Made by a program: the position numbers and the translations under genes | The notes under the pieces: generated by a model | Databases searched by the model: none | What the model was told of the DNA's origin: nothing | Seen by the model: only the letters and a program-made list of their open reading frames with translations | Assembly: GCA_902519075.1 (NCBI GenBank) | Contig: CABYIO010000009.1 | Span: 1 to 42,404, forward strand | DNA: 42,404 nucleotides | Direction of reading: 5' to 3' | Origin: an uncultured Bacteroidota bacterium | Lineage (GTDB): Bacteria; Bacteroidota; Bacteroidia; Flavobacteriales; Flavobacteriaceae | Part shown: positions 25,330 to 34,674 of the stretch, in pieces | Position numbering within the stretch: the stretch's first letter is position 1 | How the letters are laid out: every line of letters starts with the position of its first letter

Positions 25330-27152
25330 ATACAAACTACTTTAATAGAATTTTTGGATATGCTTGGGTATATAAAAAATACTTCATACTAAATATCATA
25401 TCTAATATTTTTTATGCCTTCTTTGGAACTCTTTCAATGATTTCTCTATTCCCGATGTTAAAAGTTCTTTTTAATCAAACCGAACAACTAAATCAACCTC
25501 CTGTATGGGAAGGTGTTTCTGAGATTGCAAATTTTGTCGAAAATTATCTAAACTACTTTGTTACCACTAAAAAAGCAACTGGTAGTGATGATGTGCTAAT
25601 CTTTATGGTTTCTATAATCATAATTACTTTTTTACTTAAAAATGTCTTTAATTATTTGGCAATGTACTTTATAACATTTCTTAGAAATGGTGTTGTTAGA
25701 AATATTAGAAATGAGATATATGGTCAAATTATCAAATTATCACTTTCCTTCTATTCTGAGAAAAAAAGAGGAGATATTGTAGCCAGAATTTCATCTGATG
25801 TCCAAGAATTAGACAACTCATTTCTTTCAATCTTTGAGTTAATTGTAAAAGATCCCTTAATGGTTTTATTTACACTGGTTTCAATGTTTTTGATTAGTCC
25901 AAAACTAAGCATATTTGTAATTATTTTTATACCACTCTGTGGGTTTGTAATTTCTATTGTAGGAAAATCACTTAGAAGAAAATCCCTCAAAGTTCAAAAG
26001 GAACAAGGTCAATTTATTTCACTAGTAGATGAAACTCTTTCAGGTATGAAAATCCTTAAGATTTTTAATGCAGAAAATAAGTTTTTAGAAAAATTTACAA
26101 ATTCAACAAAAAGATTTTATCAATTTTCAAATAGCGTTTTAAATAGAAAAAACCTTGCTAGTCCACTTAGTGAATTTTTAGGAATTTCTTCGATAGCTGG
26201 AGTATTATGGTTTGGTGGAATTATGGTGTTAAATGAAAATTCACTGGATGCCAGTGCATTCATTGTATACCTGGGACTTGCATATAATATTCTAACTCCT
26301 GCAAAATCATTAAGCAGAGCAACTTATAAGGTAAAAAAGGCAGCTGCCGCAGCAGAAAGAATATTTCACATAATTGATAATGAAACGATCGTTAAGGAGG
26401 AACCAAATGCTATAAATATTAATTCTTTTGATGATAAAATTGAATTCAAAAATATGTCATTTTCTTATGATGATGAGAATGTGTTGAACAATTTTAATTT
26501 ATCTATAGCAAAAGGAAAGAATATTGCATTAGTTGGTCAGTCAGGTAGTGGAAAGTCAACCATTGCAAACCTTATATGTAGATTTTATGATGTAGATTCT
26601 GGATCAATTAATATTGACGGAAATAACATTAAAAAATTAAAAAAGGAATCACTTAGGGAGTTAATTGGGTTAGTAACACAGGACTCAATTTTATTTAACG
26701 ATTCCATAAAAAATAATCTTTTAATTGCTAAACCAAATGCTTCAGATGATGAATTAATTGATTGTTTAAAAATTGCTAATGCTTGGGATTTTGTAAATAA
26801 ATTACCTGAAGGTATTGATAATAATATAGGGGATTCTGGAAACAAATTATCTGGAGGTCAAAAACAAAGATTAAGTATAGCTCGTGCGGTTTTAAAAAAT
26901 CCTCCAATTTTAGTTTTAGATGAAGCTACCTCTGCCCTTGATAGTGAAAGTGAAAAACTTGTTCAAAATGCATTGGATAATCTTATGAAAAATAAGACTT
27001 CAATCGTAATTGCTCATAGATTGTCAACCATACAAAATGCTGACAATATAATTGTTTTAGATAAAGGGAAAATAATTGAATCAGGAGTTCATAAAGATTT
27101 GATGAAAAAAGACGGAATTTATAGCAATCTAGTTAAAATGCAATCTATTTAG
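25326..27152 (+). CDS. MsbA-type ABC exporter (fused TM and ATPase)
   Basis: 608 residues. A six-helix type I exporter membrane domain (about 20-330) is fused to an ATPase domain. Walker A is GQSGSGKST near 403, the Q-loop segment is VTQDSILFND, the ABC signature LSGGQKQR lies near 508, and Walker B ILVLDEATSALDSESE near 530. The switch His is in IVIAHRLST. The half-transporter should homodimerise. Lipid A-core or other glycolipid flipping is the likely role by family and by its place after GT2 and sugar mutase genes, but multidrug export is not excluded. It overlaps the mutase gene by 4 bp. Confidence 0.93.
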   Translation: MNTNYFNRIFGYAWVYKKYFILNIISNIFYAFFGTLSMISLFPMLKVLFNQTEQLNQPPVWEGVSEIANFVENYLNYFVTTKKATGSDDVLIFMVSIIIITFLLKNVFNYLAMYFITFLRNGVVRNIRNEIYGQIIKLSLSFYSEKKRGDIVARISSDVQELDNSFLSIFELIVKDPLMVLFTLVSMFLISPKLSIFVIIFIPLCGFVISIVGKSLRRKSLKVQKEQGQFISLVDETLSGMKILKIFNAENKFLEKFTNSTKRFYQFSNSVLNRKNLASPLSEFLGISSIAGVLWFGGIMVLNENSLDASAFIVYLGLAYNILTPAKSLSRATYKVKKAAAAAERIFHIIDNETIVKEEPNAININSFDDKIEFKNMSFSYDDENVLNNFNLSIAKGKNIALVGQSGSGKSTIANLICRFYDVDSGSINIDGNNIKKLKKESLRELIGLVTQDSILFNDSIKNNLLIAKPNASDDELIDCLKIANAWDFVNKLPEGIDNNIGDSGNKLSGGQKQRLSIARAVLKNPPILVLDEATSALDSESEKLVQNALDNLMKNKTSIVIAHRLSTIQNADNIIVLDKGKIIESGVHKDLMKKDGIYSNLVKMQSI

Positions 27153-27253
27153 TAGCCTGTTTAAAAGAGGTGGATAACTATTTATTTTAGTCAATTTATT
27201 TTGATAATTAATAAATTAATTTCGATTAAATTTAGCTTTCATATTTATATCAA

Positions 27254-30200
27254 ATGATTTCCTTTTTTGAATCTAAAAATCAATCAGTTTTTGCAGTTCA
27301 AACAAAAAAATCTTTTTCTGAAAACGAGATAAAAAAGCTAGAATGGTTATTTGGCAATACTACTTTCATTTCAGATCCTATAGTCAACCTTAATCTAATT
27401 GGGCCCAGAGCAGCTATGGTTTCTCCTTGGAGTACAAATGCAGTAGAAATTTGTCAAAATATGGGATTAACTTCTGTAGTCAGAATTGAAAAATATAATC
27501 TAAAAAGTGATGATTCGATTGATTTTGACCCCATGTTAAATGAAAAGTTCAGTTCTCTTAGTCAGGATCTATTTAAGATAAATGTCATCCCAGAGAAAAT
27601 TACCCATATTAATAATATTGAAAAATATAATCAAAAAGAAGGTTTATCATTAAGTCCAGATGAAATTTCCTATCTCAATAATGTTTCTAAAACAATAAAA
27701 CGTGAACTAACTGACTCTGAGATATTTGGGTTTTCACAGGTTAATTCTGAACATTGTAGACATAAAATATTCAACGGGAAATTTGTGATTGACGGGCAAG
27801 AGAAAGATGAAAGCTTATTTTCATTGATTAAAAAAACATCCAAAACAAATCCAGATAATATAGTTTCTGCATATAAAGATAATGTAGCATTTATAAAGGG
27901 TCCAAAAGTTATTCAATTTGCTCCCTCCAAATCCGATGAGTCAAACTACTACATTTATAAAGAAATTGATACGGTAATTTCCTTAAAAGCAGAAACTCAT
28001 AATTTTCCCACCACTGTTGAACCTTTTAACGGAGCAGCAACAGGTTCTGGTGGTGAAATTAGAGATAGATTAGCCGGGGGAAGAGGCTCAATACCATTGG
28101 CTGGAACTGCCGTTTACATGACACCATATTCCAGAATCAATAATAAAGAATGGGAAAATAATATTGAAGAAAGAAAATGGTTATATCAAACTCCGCTTGA
28201 AATATTAATAAAAGCCTCTAATGGTGCTTCAGACTTTGGAAATAAATTTGGGCAACCCCTCATTTCTGGATCTGTCCTTACTTTTGAAAATGATAATGAT
28301 GGAGAAATTCAATCTTATGACAAAGTCATAATGTTAGCTGGTGGAATTGGTTTTGCCAACAAAGAACACTCTATAAAAAGTAAGCCTGAAAAGGATGATT
28401 TGATTGTAATTATGGGTGGTGATAATTACAGAATTGGTATGGGTGGAGCAGCTGTTTCGTCGGCAGATACCGGTGAGTTTTCTACTGGAATTGAATTAAA
28501 CGCTATTCAAAGGTCTAATCCTGAAATGCAAAAAAGAGTAGCAAATGCTATTAGAGGTACTTTAGAAAATGATAAAAATTGTATAGTCTCCATTCATGAT
28601 CATGGTGCTGGTGGTCATTTAAATTGTTTAACCGAGCTCGTAGAGGAAACTGGAGGATTCATTGAATTGGATAATTTACCTATTGGAGACCCAACACTTT
28701 CAAATAAAGAAATAATCGGAAATGAATCTCAGGAGAGAATGGGGTTAATTATAAAAAAAGAAAATATTGATGAATTTATAAGGATATGTCATAGAGAAAG
28801 AGCCCCTGTATATATTGTTGGTCGAGTCACAGATGATAATAGATTCACTATACACTCTGAAAAATCAAATCTTAGCTGTGTTGACCTTGATTTAGGTCAT
28901 TTTTTTGGAAGTTCTCCACAAACCATTTTGAAAGATCAAACTATCTCCAAAAAATATAAAGATATTAAATATTCTAATGGACTTATTCATAATTACATTG
29001 AGCAACTATTTAGCTTAGAATCTGTAGGCTGTAAAGATTGGTTAACAAATAAAGTTGACAGATGTGTTGGTGGAAAAGTTGCAAAACAACAATGTGTTGG
29101 TGAACTACAGTTGCCTCTTAATAATTGTGGAGTAATGGCATTAGACTACTCTACTAAACATGGTGTAGCAACATCCATTGGACACTCTCCAATATCAGCA
29201 TTAATTGATCCAAATGCGGGAAGTAAAAATAGTATAGCTGAAGCATTAACCAATATAATTTGGGCCCCGATTGAAAATAGTTTAAAAGGGGTCTCTCTAT
29301 CAGCTAATTGGATGTGGCCATGTAAGAATGAGGGTGAAGACGCAAGACTTTATAAAGCGGTTGAATCAGTTTCAAAATTTGCAATTGAATTAGGCATTAA
29401 TATTCCAACTGGGAAGGATTCTTTATCAATGAATCAAAAATATGAAAAGATAGAGGTTAAGTCCCCTGGAACTGTAATTGTCTCAGCAACTGCTCATTGT
29501 AATAATATTTATAATATTATTGAACCCGTATTTAAACTTGACAAAGGATCTATTTTTTATATTAATCTATCCTCAGATGATTTTAAATTAGGTGGATCAG
29601 CCTTTTCTCAAATAATTGGTAGTATCGGAAATAATACACCAACTATAATCAATTCAAAATATTTTGTCAATGTTTTTGAAACAATACAAAAAATGATAAA
29701 AAATAATCTTATTGTAGCCGGCCATGATATTGGTTCAGGAGGATTTATTACATCTTTAATGGAAATGTGTTTTTCTACTAAAAACATTGCTGCAAATATT
29801 GATTTGTCATCATTAAATGAAAATGATACGGTCAAAATACTGTTTTCAGAAAATTGTGGAATAATTATTCAGGGTAAAGATGACGAAATAGAAAAAGAAT
29901 TAATCGATAATGGAATAACTGCCTACAAAATCGGTAAAGTTATTAAGGGAAATAAGTTGGAAATAAAAAATCAAGAAAATGAATTTTTATTTGATTTGGA
30001 AAAATACAGAGATTATTGGTTTCACACTTCTACTCTGCTCGACAGCAAACAAACTTCTAACAACTTAGCTGATGTTAGATTTAAAAATTACAAGAACCAA
30101 CCACTAAAATTTAAGTTTCCTAAAAATTTTAGTGGCAGCTTAACAAAATTTTCATCTGGAAAAAAGCCAAAAGCAGCAATATTAAGAGAAAAAGGCAGCA

Positions 30201-30913
30201 ATAGTGAAAGAGAATTAGCTAATGCTCTACATCTTGCAGGATTTAATGTTAAAGATATTCACATGACTGACCTGATTTCTGGAAAAGAAACATTACAGGA
30301 CATTCAATTTTTAGGTGCAGTTGGAGGTTTTTCTAACTCTGATGTTCTTGGTTCAGCTAAAGGATGGGCAGGATCATTTAGGTATAATGAAAGCGCAAGA
30401 AAAGCACTAGAAAACTTTTTTTCCAGAAAGGATACTTTATCTATTGGTATATGTAATGGATGTCAATTATTCATGGAACTTGATTTAATATATCCAAGAC
30501 ATGAAAACCATGGAAAAATGACTTTTAATGATTCAAGAAAACACGAAAGCAATTTCACATCGGTGAGAATAAACACCAATAATTCAATTATGTTAAACTC
30601 ACTTGAACAGTTAAATTTAGGGGTATGGATTAGTCATGGTGAGGGAAAATTTAAACTTCCCTACCCAAAAGAAAATTATAATATAGTTGCGGAATACGGA
30701 TATCCAGATTATCCATCCAACCCAAATGGCTCTGATTACAATACAGCCATGTTATGTAGCGATGATGGAAGACATCTTGTAACAATGCCACACATAGAGA
30801 GATCACTATTTAAATGGAATTGGGCATATTACGAAGATGGCAGGGATGATATATTAAGCCCCTGGATATTGGCTTTTTTAAATGCAAAAAATTGGATTTT
30901 AGAAAATTCCTGA
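27254..30913 (+). CDS. purL: Phosphoribosylformylglycinamidine synthase, large single-chain form
   Basis: 1219 residues. It converts FGAR plus glutamine and ATP to FGAM in purine synthesis. The single chain carries an N-terminal PurS-like part (1-150) and the synthase core, with FGFSQVNSEHCRHKIF, KAETHNFPTTVEPFNGAATGSGGEIRD and a VSIHDHGAGGH motif. A second core half contains CVGGKVAKQQCVGELQLP. The C-terminal class I glutamine amidotransferase domain starts near 970, with the nucleophile Cys in GICNGCQLF near 1066 and the catalytic His in the SHGEGK region. Normal length for the large form. Preceded by a 101-bp gap. Confidence 0.97.
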   Translation: MISFFESKNQSVFAVQTKKSFSENEIKKLEWLFGNTTFISDPIVNLNLIGPRAAMVSPWSTNAVEICQNMGLTSVVRIEKYNLKSDDSIDFDPMLNEKFSSLSQDLFKINVIPEKITHINNIEKYNQKEGLSLSPDEISYLNNVSKTIKRELTDSEIFGFSQVNSEHCRHKIFNGKFVIDGQEKDESLFSLIKKTSKTNPDNIVSAYKDNVAFIKGPKVIQFAPSKSDESNYYIYKEIDTVISLKAETHNFPTTVEPFNGAATGSGGEIRDRLAGGRGSIPLAGTAVYMTPYSRINNKEWENNIEERKWLYQTPLEILIKASNGASDFGNKFGQPLISGSVLTFENDNDGEIQSYDKVIMLAGGIGFANKEHSIKSKPEKDDLIVIMGGDNYRIGMGGAAVSSADTGEFSTGIELNAIQRSNPEMQKRVANAIRGTLENDKNCIVSIHDHGAGGHLNCLTELVEETGGFIELDNLPIGDPTLSNKEIIGNESQERMGLIIKKENIDEFIRICHRERAPVYIVGRVTDDNRFTIHSEKSNLSCVDLDLGHFFGSSPQTILKDQTISKKYKDIKYSNGLIHNYIEQLFSLESVGCKDWLTNKVDRCVGGKVAKQQCVGELQLPLNNCGVMALDYSTKHGVATSIGHSPISALIDPNAGSKNSIAEALTNIIWAPIENSLKGVSLSANWMWPCKNEGEDARLYKAVESVSKFAIELGINIPTGKDSLSMNQKYEKIEVKSPGTVIVSATAHCNNIYNIIEPVFKLDKGSIFYINLSSDDFKLGGSAFSQIIGSIGNNTPTIINSKYFVNVFETIQKMIKNNLIVAGHDIGSGGFITSLMEMCFSTKNIAANIDLSSLNENDTVKILFSENCGIIIQGKDDEIEKELIDNGITAYKIGKVIKGNKLEIKNQENEFLFDLEKYRDYWFHTSTLLDSKQTSNNLADVRFKNYKNQPLKFKFPKNFSGSLTKFSSGKKPKAAILREKGSNSERELANALHLAGFNVKDIHMTDLISGKETLQDIQFLGAVGGFSNSDVLGSAKGWAGSFRYNESARKALENFFSRKDTLSIGICNGCQLFMELDLIYPRHENHGKMTFNDSRKHESNFTSVRINTNNSIMLNSLEQLNLGVWISHGEGKFKLPYPKENYNIVAEYGYPDYPSNPNGSDYNTAMLCSDDGRHLVTMPHIERSLFKWNWAYYEDGRDDILSPWILAFLNAKNWILENS

Positions 30914-30954
30914 CTTTTCGGAATAATATTTGCCCTAACCTAGTAAAAAAATTA

Positions 30955-33354
30955 ATGAAAAAAAATCTACTTTTTCTTTTTTTAATTATAATGACAGGGA
31001 CTGGGTTGTCACAGCAGTCAGAAATTTTCTATAAAATTAAAATCAATTATTCAAATCAAGAGGATTTATTAAAACTTGCCAATAATGGAGTGTGTATTGA
31101 CCATGGTTTAAACAAAAAAAATCATTTTTTTATCTCTGATTTTTCAGGGGATGATTTACAAAAGATTAATTCATTAGGCTTCACATATGATATATTGATT
31201 GATGATGTGGTTAACTTTTATCAAAACAGAAACAAATCTAAATCTAATATTAAATCAAATGAGTTTTGTGATTCTGGAAATGATGATTACACTACTCCAG
31301 AAAACTATGATGTAAAAGACGGAAACGATTTTGGTGGTTTTTACACTTATGATGAAATGATAAGTGAACTTGATGACATGTATAATCAATATCCAAATTT
31401 AATTTCCCAAAGAATTGACTTAAAAGATAGCAATTACAATGGATCACCTCATATTCATGAAACTTATGAAGGAAGGTTTTTACAAATGGTTAAAGTATCT
31501 GACAATCCAAATGTAGATGAAGATGAACCTCAAATTTTATACACTGCTCTTCACCATGCAAGAGAGCCTGGATCCATGCAGCAATTGATTTTTTTCATGT
31601 GGTATTTACTTGAAAATTACGATTCAAATGATAGCATTAAACAGATTATAGATAACTCAGAGCTATATTTTGTTCCTTGTGTTAATCCTGACGGATATAT
31701 TTATAATGAGACTAGCGAACCAAGTGGTGGTGGAATGTGGAGAAAAAATAGAAGGGATAGTCACGGAGTGGATAATAATAGAAATTATTCTTACATTGAT
31801 GAGAATGGTAACGAAGTCTGGAACACTTCGGGCACATCTAATAATCCAAATGGTAGCACCTATGCTGGCGATGAACCTTTTTCTGAAGCTGAAAATAGAG
31901 CTATTAAATATTTAGTTGAATCAAAAAATTTCAAATTAGCCCTTAACAATCACACCTATGGAAATTTACTTTTATATCCATATGGATACGATTACAATCA
32001 ACCAACTGAAGATAATGAGATTTATGAATTTATATCTTCAGAACTTGTTAGCGAGAATAATTATGATAATATAATAAGTGCAGACTTGTACCCTGCTGCA
32101 GGTGATAGTGATGATTTTATGTACGGTATGTTAATCACAGAAGATAATCAAACTAGAGAAAAAATATTTGCAATGACCCCAGAAATTGGGAGTTCATTTT
32201 GGCCTCAAGCATCAACTATTGAAGGTCTTTGTAAAGATATGATACATTTGAATCTAACCGCCGCTAAAATGATAGGGAATTATGCAACTCTAGAAGACAA
32301 CACACCAAATTTCATTAATGACACAAATTTTCAGTCAAATTTTAGTATTCAAAGGCTAGGTATTATTGATGATGGAAATTTTTCTATTTCTTTAACTCCG
32401 GTTTCAACAAATATAGAATCGGTATCATCAGAGATTAATTTGAATTCTCTACAAATTGGTGAAATTATTGAAAGTGCTTTCGAGGTTAATTTAAACGTGG
32501 CGATCAACCAAGGGGATAGTATTGTTTATAAATACATTTTAAATAATGGTTTATATGAAGAAGAAATATTGATAAACAAAATATATGGAGAACCACAAAT
32601 AATTATAGAAGACGAAAGCGATAATTATACTAATTATTGGAGTGATGATTCTGATTGGTCAAATACATACGAGGAATATTTTTCTCCTGAGACTAGTGTG
32701 ACAGACTCACCATATTCTAATTATAGCAATAACTCACAAGAAATAATTCAATTAATAAATACCGTTGACCTTTCAAGTCTCAGTTATGCGGAAATCAATT
32801 TTGATGCTAAGTGGAATATTGAATCAGGATATGATTACGTTCAACTGGAAATTTCTACTGATAATGGAAATTCATGGATTCCCCAATGTGGAAAATATAC
32901 AGCCAAAGGCATTGAAACACATGATTATGCCTTAGATGAACCTCTATATGATGGTAATCAATCTGATTGGATTAATGAAAGCATATCATTAACAGATTAT
33001 ATAGGTGAGGAAATTTTGGTTAGATTTAAACTATATACAGATGGTGGATTGCGAAGAGATGGATTCTATTTTGATAATTTCAAAATTAAGGGTCTCTCGG
33101 AAAACTTAAATAATAATGAGGTTGATCAAACTAATTTTAAAATATACCCCAACCCGGTAAATAATTACATAAATATTTACTCAAATAATGAAATATCTAA
33201 GATTGAAATTTATGATTTATTTGGTAAAAAACTCTTGGCAAAAGAAAAGGAAAATTTAAATAGATTCAACCTATCTCAATTAAGTTCTGGGATATACTTA
33301 TTCAAAATATTTTCTAGAGAAATGATTGAAGTTAAGAGAATTATAAAAAAATAA
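30955..33354 (+). CDS. Secreted M14 zinc carboxypeptidase with T9SS sorting domain
   Basis: 799 residues from the ATG at 30955; the ORF track starts at a TTG inside purL. Signal peptide MKKNLLFLFLIIMTGTGLSQQ, then a propeptide-like region, then an M14 domain. Zinc ligands are His201 and Glu204 in HHAREPGS, plus His333 in NNHTYG; the substrate-binding NPDGY and RKNRRDSHGVDNNRNY segments and catalytic Glu410 in TPEIGSSFW follow. A beta-rich region (about 540-700) resembles the immune-inhibitor-A/MAM-type accessory domain. The C-terminal about 75 residues (KIYPNPVNNYINIYS to SSGIYLFKI and VKRIIKK) form a type A T9SS sorting domain. Likely cell-surface or secreted peptide degradation. Confidence 0.93.
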   Translation: MKKNLLFLFLIIMTGTGLSQQSEIFYKIKINYSNQEDLLKLANNGVCIDHGLNKKNHFFISDFSGDDLQKINSLGFTYDILIDDVVNFYQNRNKSKSNIKSNEFCDSGNDDYTTPENYDVKDGNDFGGFYTYDEMISELDDMYNQYPNLISQRIDLKDSNYNGSPHIHETYEGRFLQMVKVSDNPNVDEDEPQILYTALHHAREPGSMQQLIFFMWYLLENYDSNDSIKQIIDNSELYFVPCVNPDGYIYNETSEPSGGGMWRKNRRDSHGVDNNRNYSYIDENGNEVWNTSGTSNNPNGSTYAGDEPFSEAENRAIKYLVESKNFKLALNNHTYGNLLLYPYGYDYNQPTEDNEIYEFISSELVSENNYDNIISADLYPAAGDSDDFMYGMLITEDNQTREKIFAMTPEIGSSFWPQASTIEGLCKDMIHLNLTAAKMIGNYATLEDNTPNFINDTNFQSNFSIQRLGIIDDGNFSISLTPVSTNIESVSSEINLNSLQIGEIIESAFEVNLNVAINQGDSIVYKYILNNGLYEEEILINKIYGEPQIIIEDESDNYTNYWSDDSDWSNTYEEYFSPETSVTDSPYSNYSNNSQEIIQLINTVDLSSLSYAEINFDAKWNIESGYDYVQLEISTDNGNSWIPQCGKYTAKGIETHDYALDEPLYDGNQSDWINESISLTDYIGEEILVRFKLYTDGGLRRDGFYFDNFKIKGLSENLNNNEVDQTNFKIYPNPVNNYINIYSNNEISKIEIYDLFGKKLLAKEKENLNRFNLSQLSSGIYLFKIFSREMIEVKRIIKK

Positions 33355-33373
33355 AATAATTTCTTAAATTTAC

Positions 33374-33385
33374 TATGCATGCATA
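33374..33385. promoter_or_regulatory. Perfect 12-bp palindrome upstream of marR; candidate operator
   Basis: TATGCATGCATA is a perfect inverted repeat 22 bp before the marR start codon, in the short gap after the M14 gene. MarR dimers usually bind such palindromes at their own promoter, so an autoregulatory operator is the natural reading, though it is inferred from position only. Confidence 0.4.
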
Positions 33386-33407
33386 ATATGTTGATTTATT
33401 TTAAACT

Positions 33408-33860
33408 ATGATTGTCAATAAAGATTTTAAAAGTAGAGTTGATTTTGTTATGAGGCAAGGTTGGAAAAACATTGAAAAAATGTATAACAACGAAGCATCA
33501 AAATATGATTTAACATTTTCAATTGGCTTTACTTTAATTAGTATTGACCCAGAAAACGGTAGTCCATCAACTTCAATAGGTCCAATAATGGGATTAGAAT
33601 CAAATAGTATTTCAAGAATATTAAATTCAATGGAAAATAAACATCTAATTAACAGAAGACCAAATCCAAATGATGGAAGAAGTATTATAATATCTTTAAC
33701 CAAACTTGGTCATAAGAAAAGAGAAATTGTTACACAAAAAATAAGTCAATTTAAAAATTTATTAAGATCTAGAATTGACCCATCGGATTTAGATACTTTT
33801 CTTAGAGTTTCAACACAAGTGAATGAAATTATTGAAGAAGGTGGTTATTTTCAAAATTAA
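33408..33860 (+). CDS. MarR family transcriptional regulator
   Basis: 150 residues with a winged helix-turn-helix of MarR type. A dimerisation helix region (about 10-50) is followed by the recognition part GPIMGLESNSISRILNSMENKHLI and the wing RRPNPNDGRSIIISLTKLG (about 60-108). C-terminal helices complete the dimer interface. The NDGRS wing motif is diagnostic. Effector and targets are unknown; a palindrome just upstream suggests autoregulation. Convergent with the PlsC-like gene, sharing a TTAA stop tetranucleotide. Regulation of lipid or fatty-acid genes is possible from the neighbour, but unproven. Confidence 0.92.
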   Translation: MIVNKDFKSRVDFVMRQGWKNIEKMYNNEASKYDLTFSIGFTLISIDPENGSPSTSIGPIMGLESNSISRILNSMENKHLINRRPNPNDGRSIIISLTKLGHKKREIVTQKISQFKNLLRSRIDPSDLDTFLRVSTQVNEIIEEGGYFQN

Positions 33861-34654
33861 AATTCCCTTTCTTTATTAAGCTCAGTTTCACTATTTAGTT
33901 CATTTTGCGGAATCACCTTTAGAAATCTTTCATGCTGCTCAATAGAGTGAGCTATCTTATCGATGATATCATCTGTGGATTCGTTTTCATAATCAATTTT
34001 AAGAGGCTCCTTTATGATCATCGTCTGAAGAATATTTTTTTTCTTTACTCTAAGACCTTTTTTATCAAAGGACCTCCTAAAACCATCAATAACAATTGGA
34101 ACTACCACTGGTTTATATTGCTTAATCAGAAATGCTGTACCTTTCCTTACTGGCTTGAAAGGAGTTGTAGTACCTTGTGGAAAGGTGATGACCCAACCAT
34201 CATTTAATGCTTTTCCTATATTTGAAATATCACTAAATTTCACTTTTCTATTTACGTCTTCACCATTACTTCTCCAAGTTCTTTCAATGCTAACTGAACC
34301 TGCATAAGCTAAGATCTTTGGTATTAACCCTGCATTCATAGTTTCTTTTGCAGCTATAAAGTATATATTAAGTTTTGGATTCCATAAATAACTGATGTTC
34401 TTGATAGAATCAACTCTTCCTTTTAAACTAGCATTAAATACATGAAACATAGCTACAACATCAGCAAAATATGTTTGATGATTTGAAATAAATAGTACGT
34501 TAGAATCATTTAAATTTCTAATAATTTCAGATCCCTCAATTTTTAATTCATTAAAGCCTCGATACCTACGGTGACTATAAGCGCCAAGTATTCTTATAAG
34601 CCACTTTTTTAAAAAGAGTACATGTCCAAAAGGGTTTCTTTTAAAAAATTGCAT
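33857..34654 (-). CDS. PlsC-like glycerolipid acyltransferase with altered motifs
   Basis: 265 residues. The fold pattern of 1-acyl-glycerol-3-phosphate acyltransferases is visible: SNHQTYFADV (block I), AAKETMNAGLIPKILAYAGSVSIER (block II), VITFPQGTTTPFKPVRKGTAFL (block III) and VVPIVIDGF (block IV). Two things depart from the classic family. The catalytic His and Asp are separated by five residues instead of four (HQTYFAD), and block III has FPQGT where FPEGT is usual. A membrane association is likely. It probably acylates a lysophospholipid or related lipid. It follows trxB by 20 bp on the same strand. Confidence 0.85.
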   Translation of the reverse strand: MQFFKRNPFGHVLFLKKWLIRILGAYSHRRYRGFNELKIEGSEIIRNLNDSNVLFISNHQTYFADVVAMFHVFNASLKGRVDSIKNISYLWNPKLNIYFIAAKETMNAGLIPKILAYAGSVSIERTWRSNGEDVNRKVKFSDISNIGKALNDGWVITFPQGTTTPFKPVRKGTAFLIKQYKPVVVPIVIDGFRRSFDKKGLRVKKKNILQTMIIKEPLKIDYENESTDDIIDKIAHSIEQHERFLKVIPQNELNSETELNKEREF

Positions 34655-34674
34655 ACCTTAATATGATTTAAAAT

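Noticed and set aside
33401-33703. 100-aa minus-strand ORF antisense to marR
   Set aside because: The plus frame encodes a clear MarR winged helix; the antisense translation has no recognisable features.
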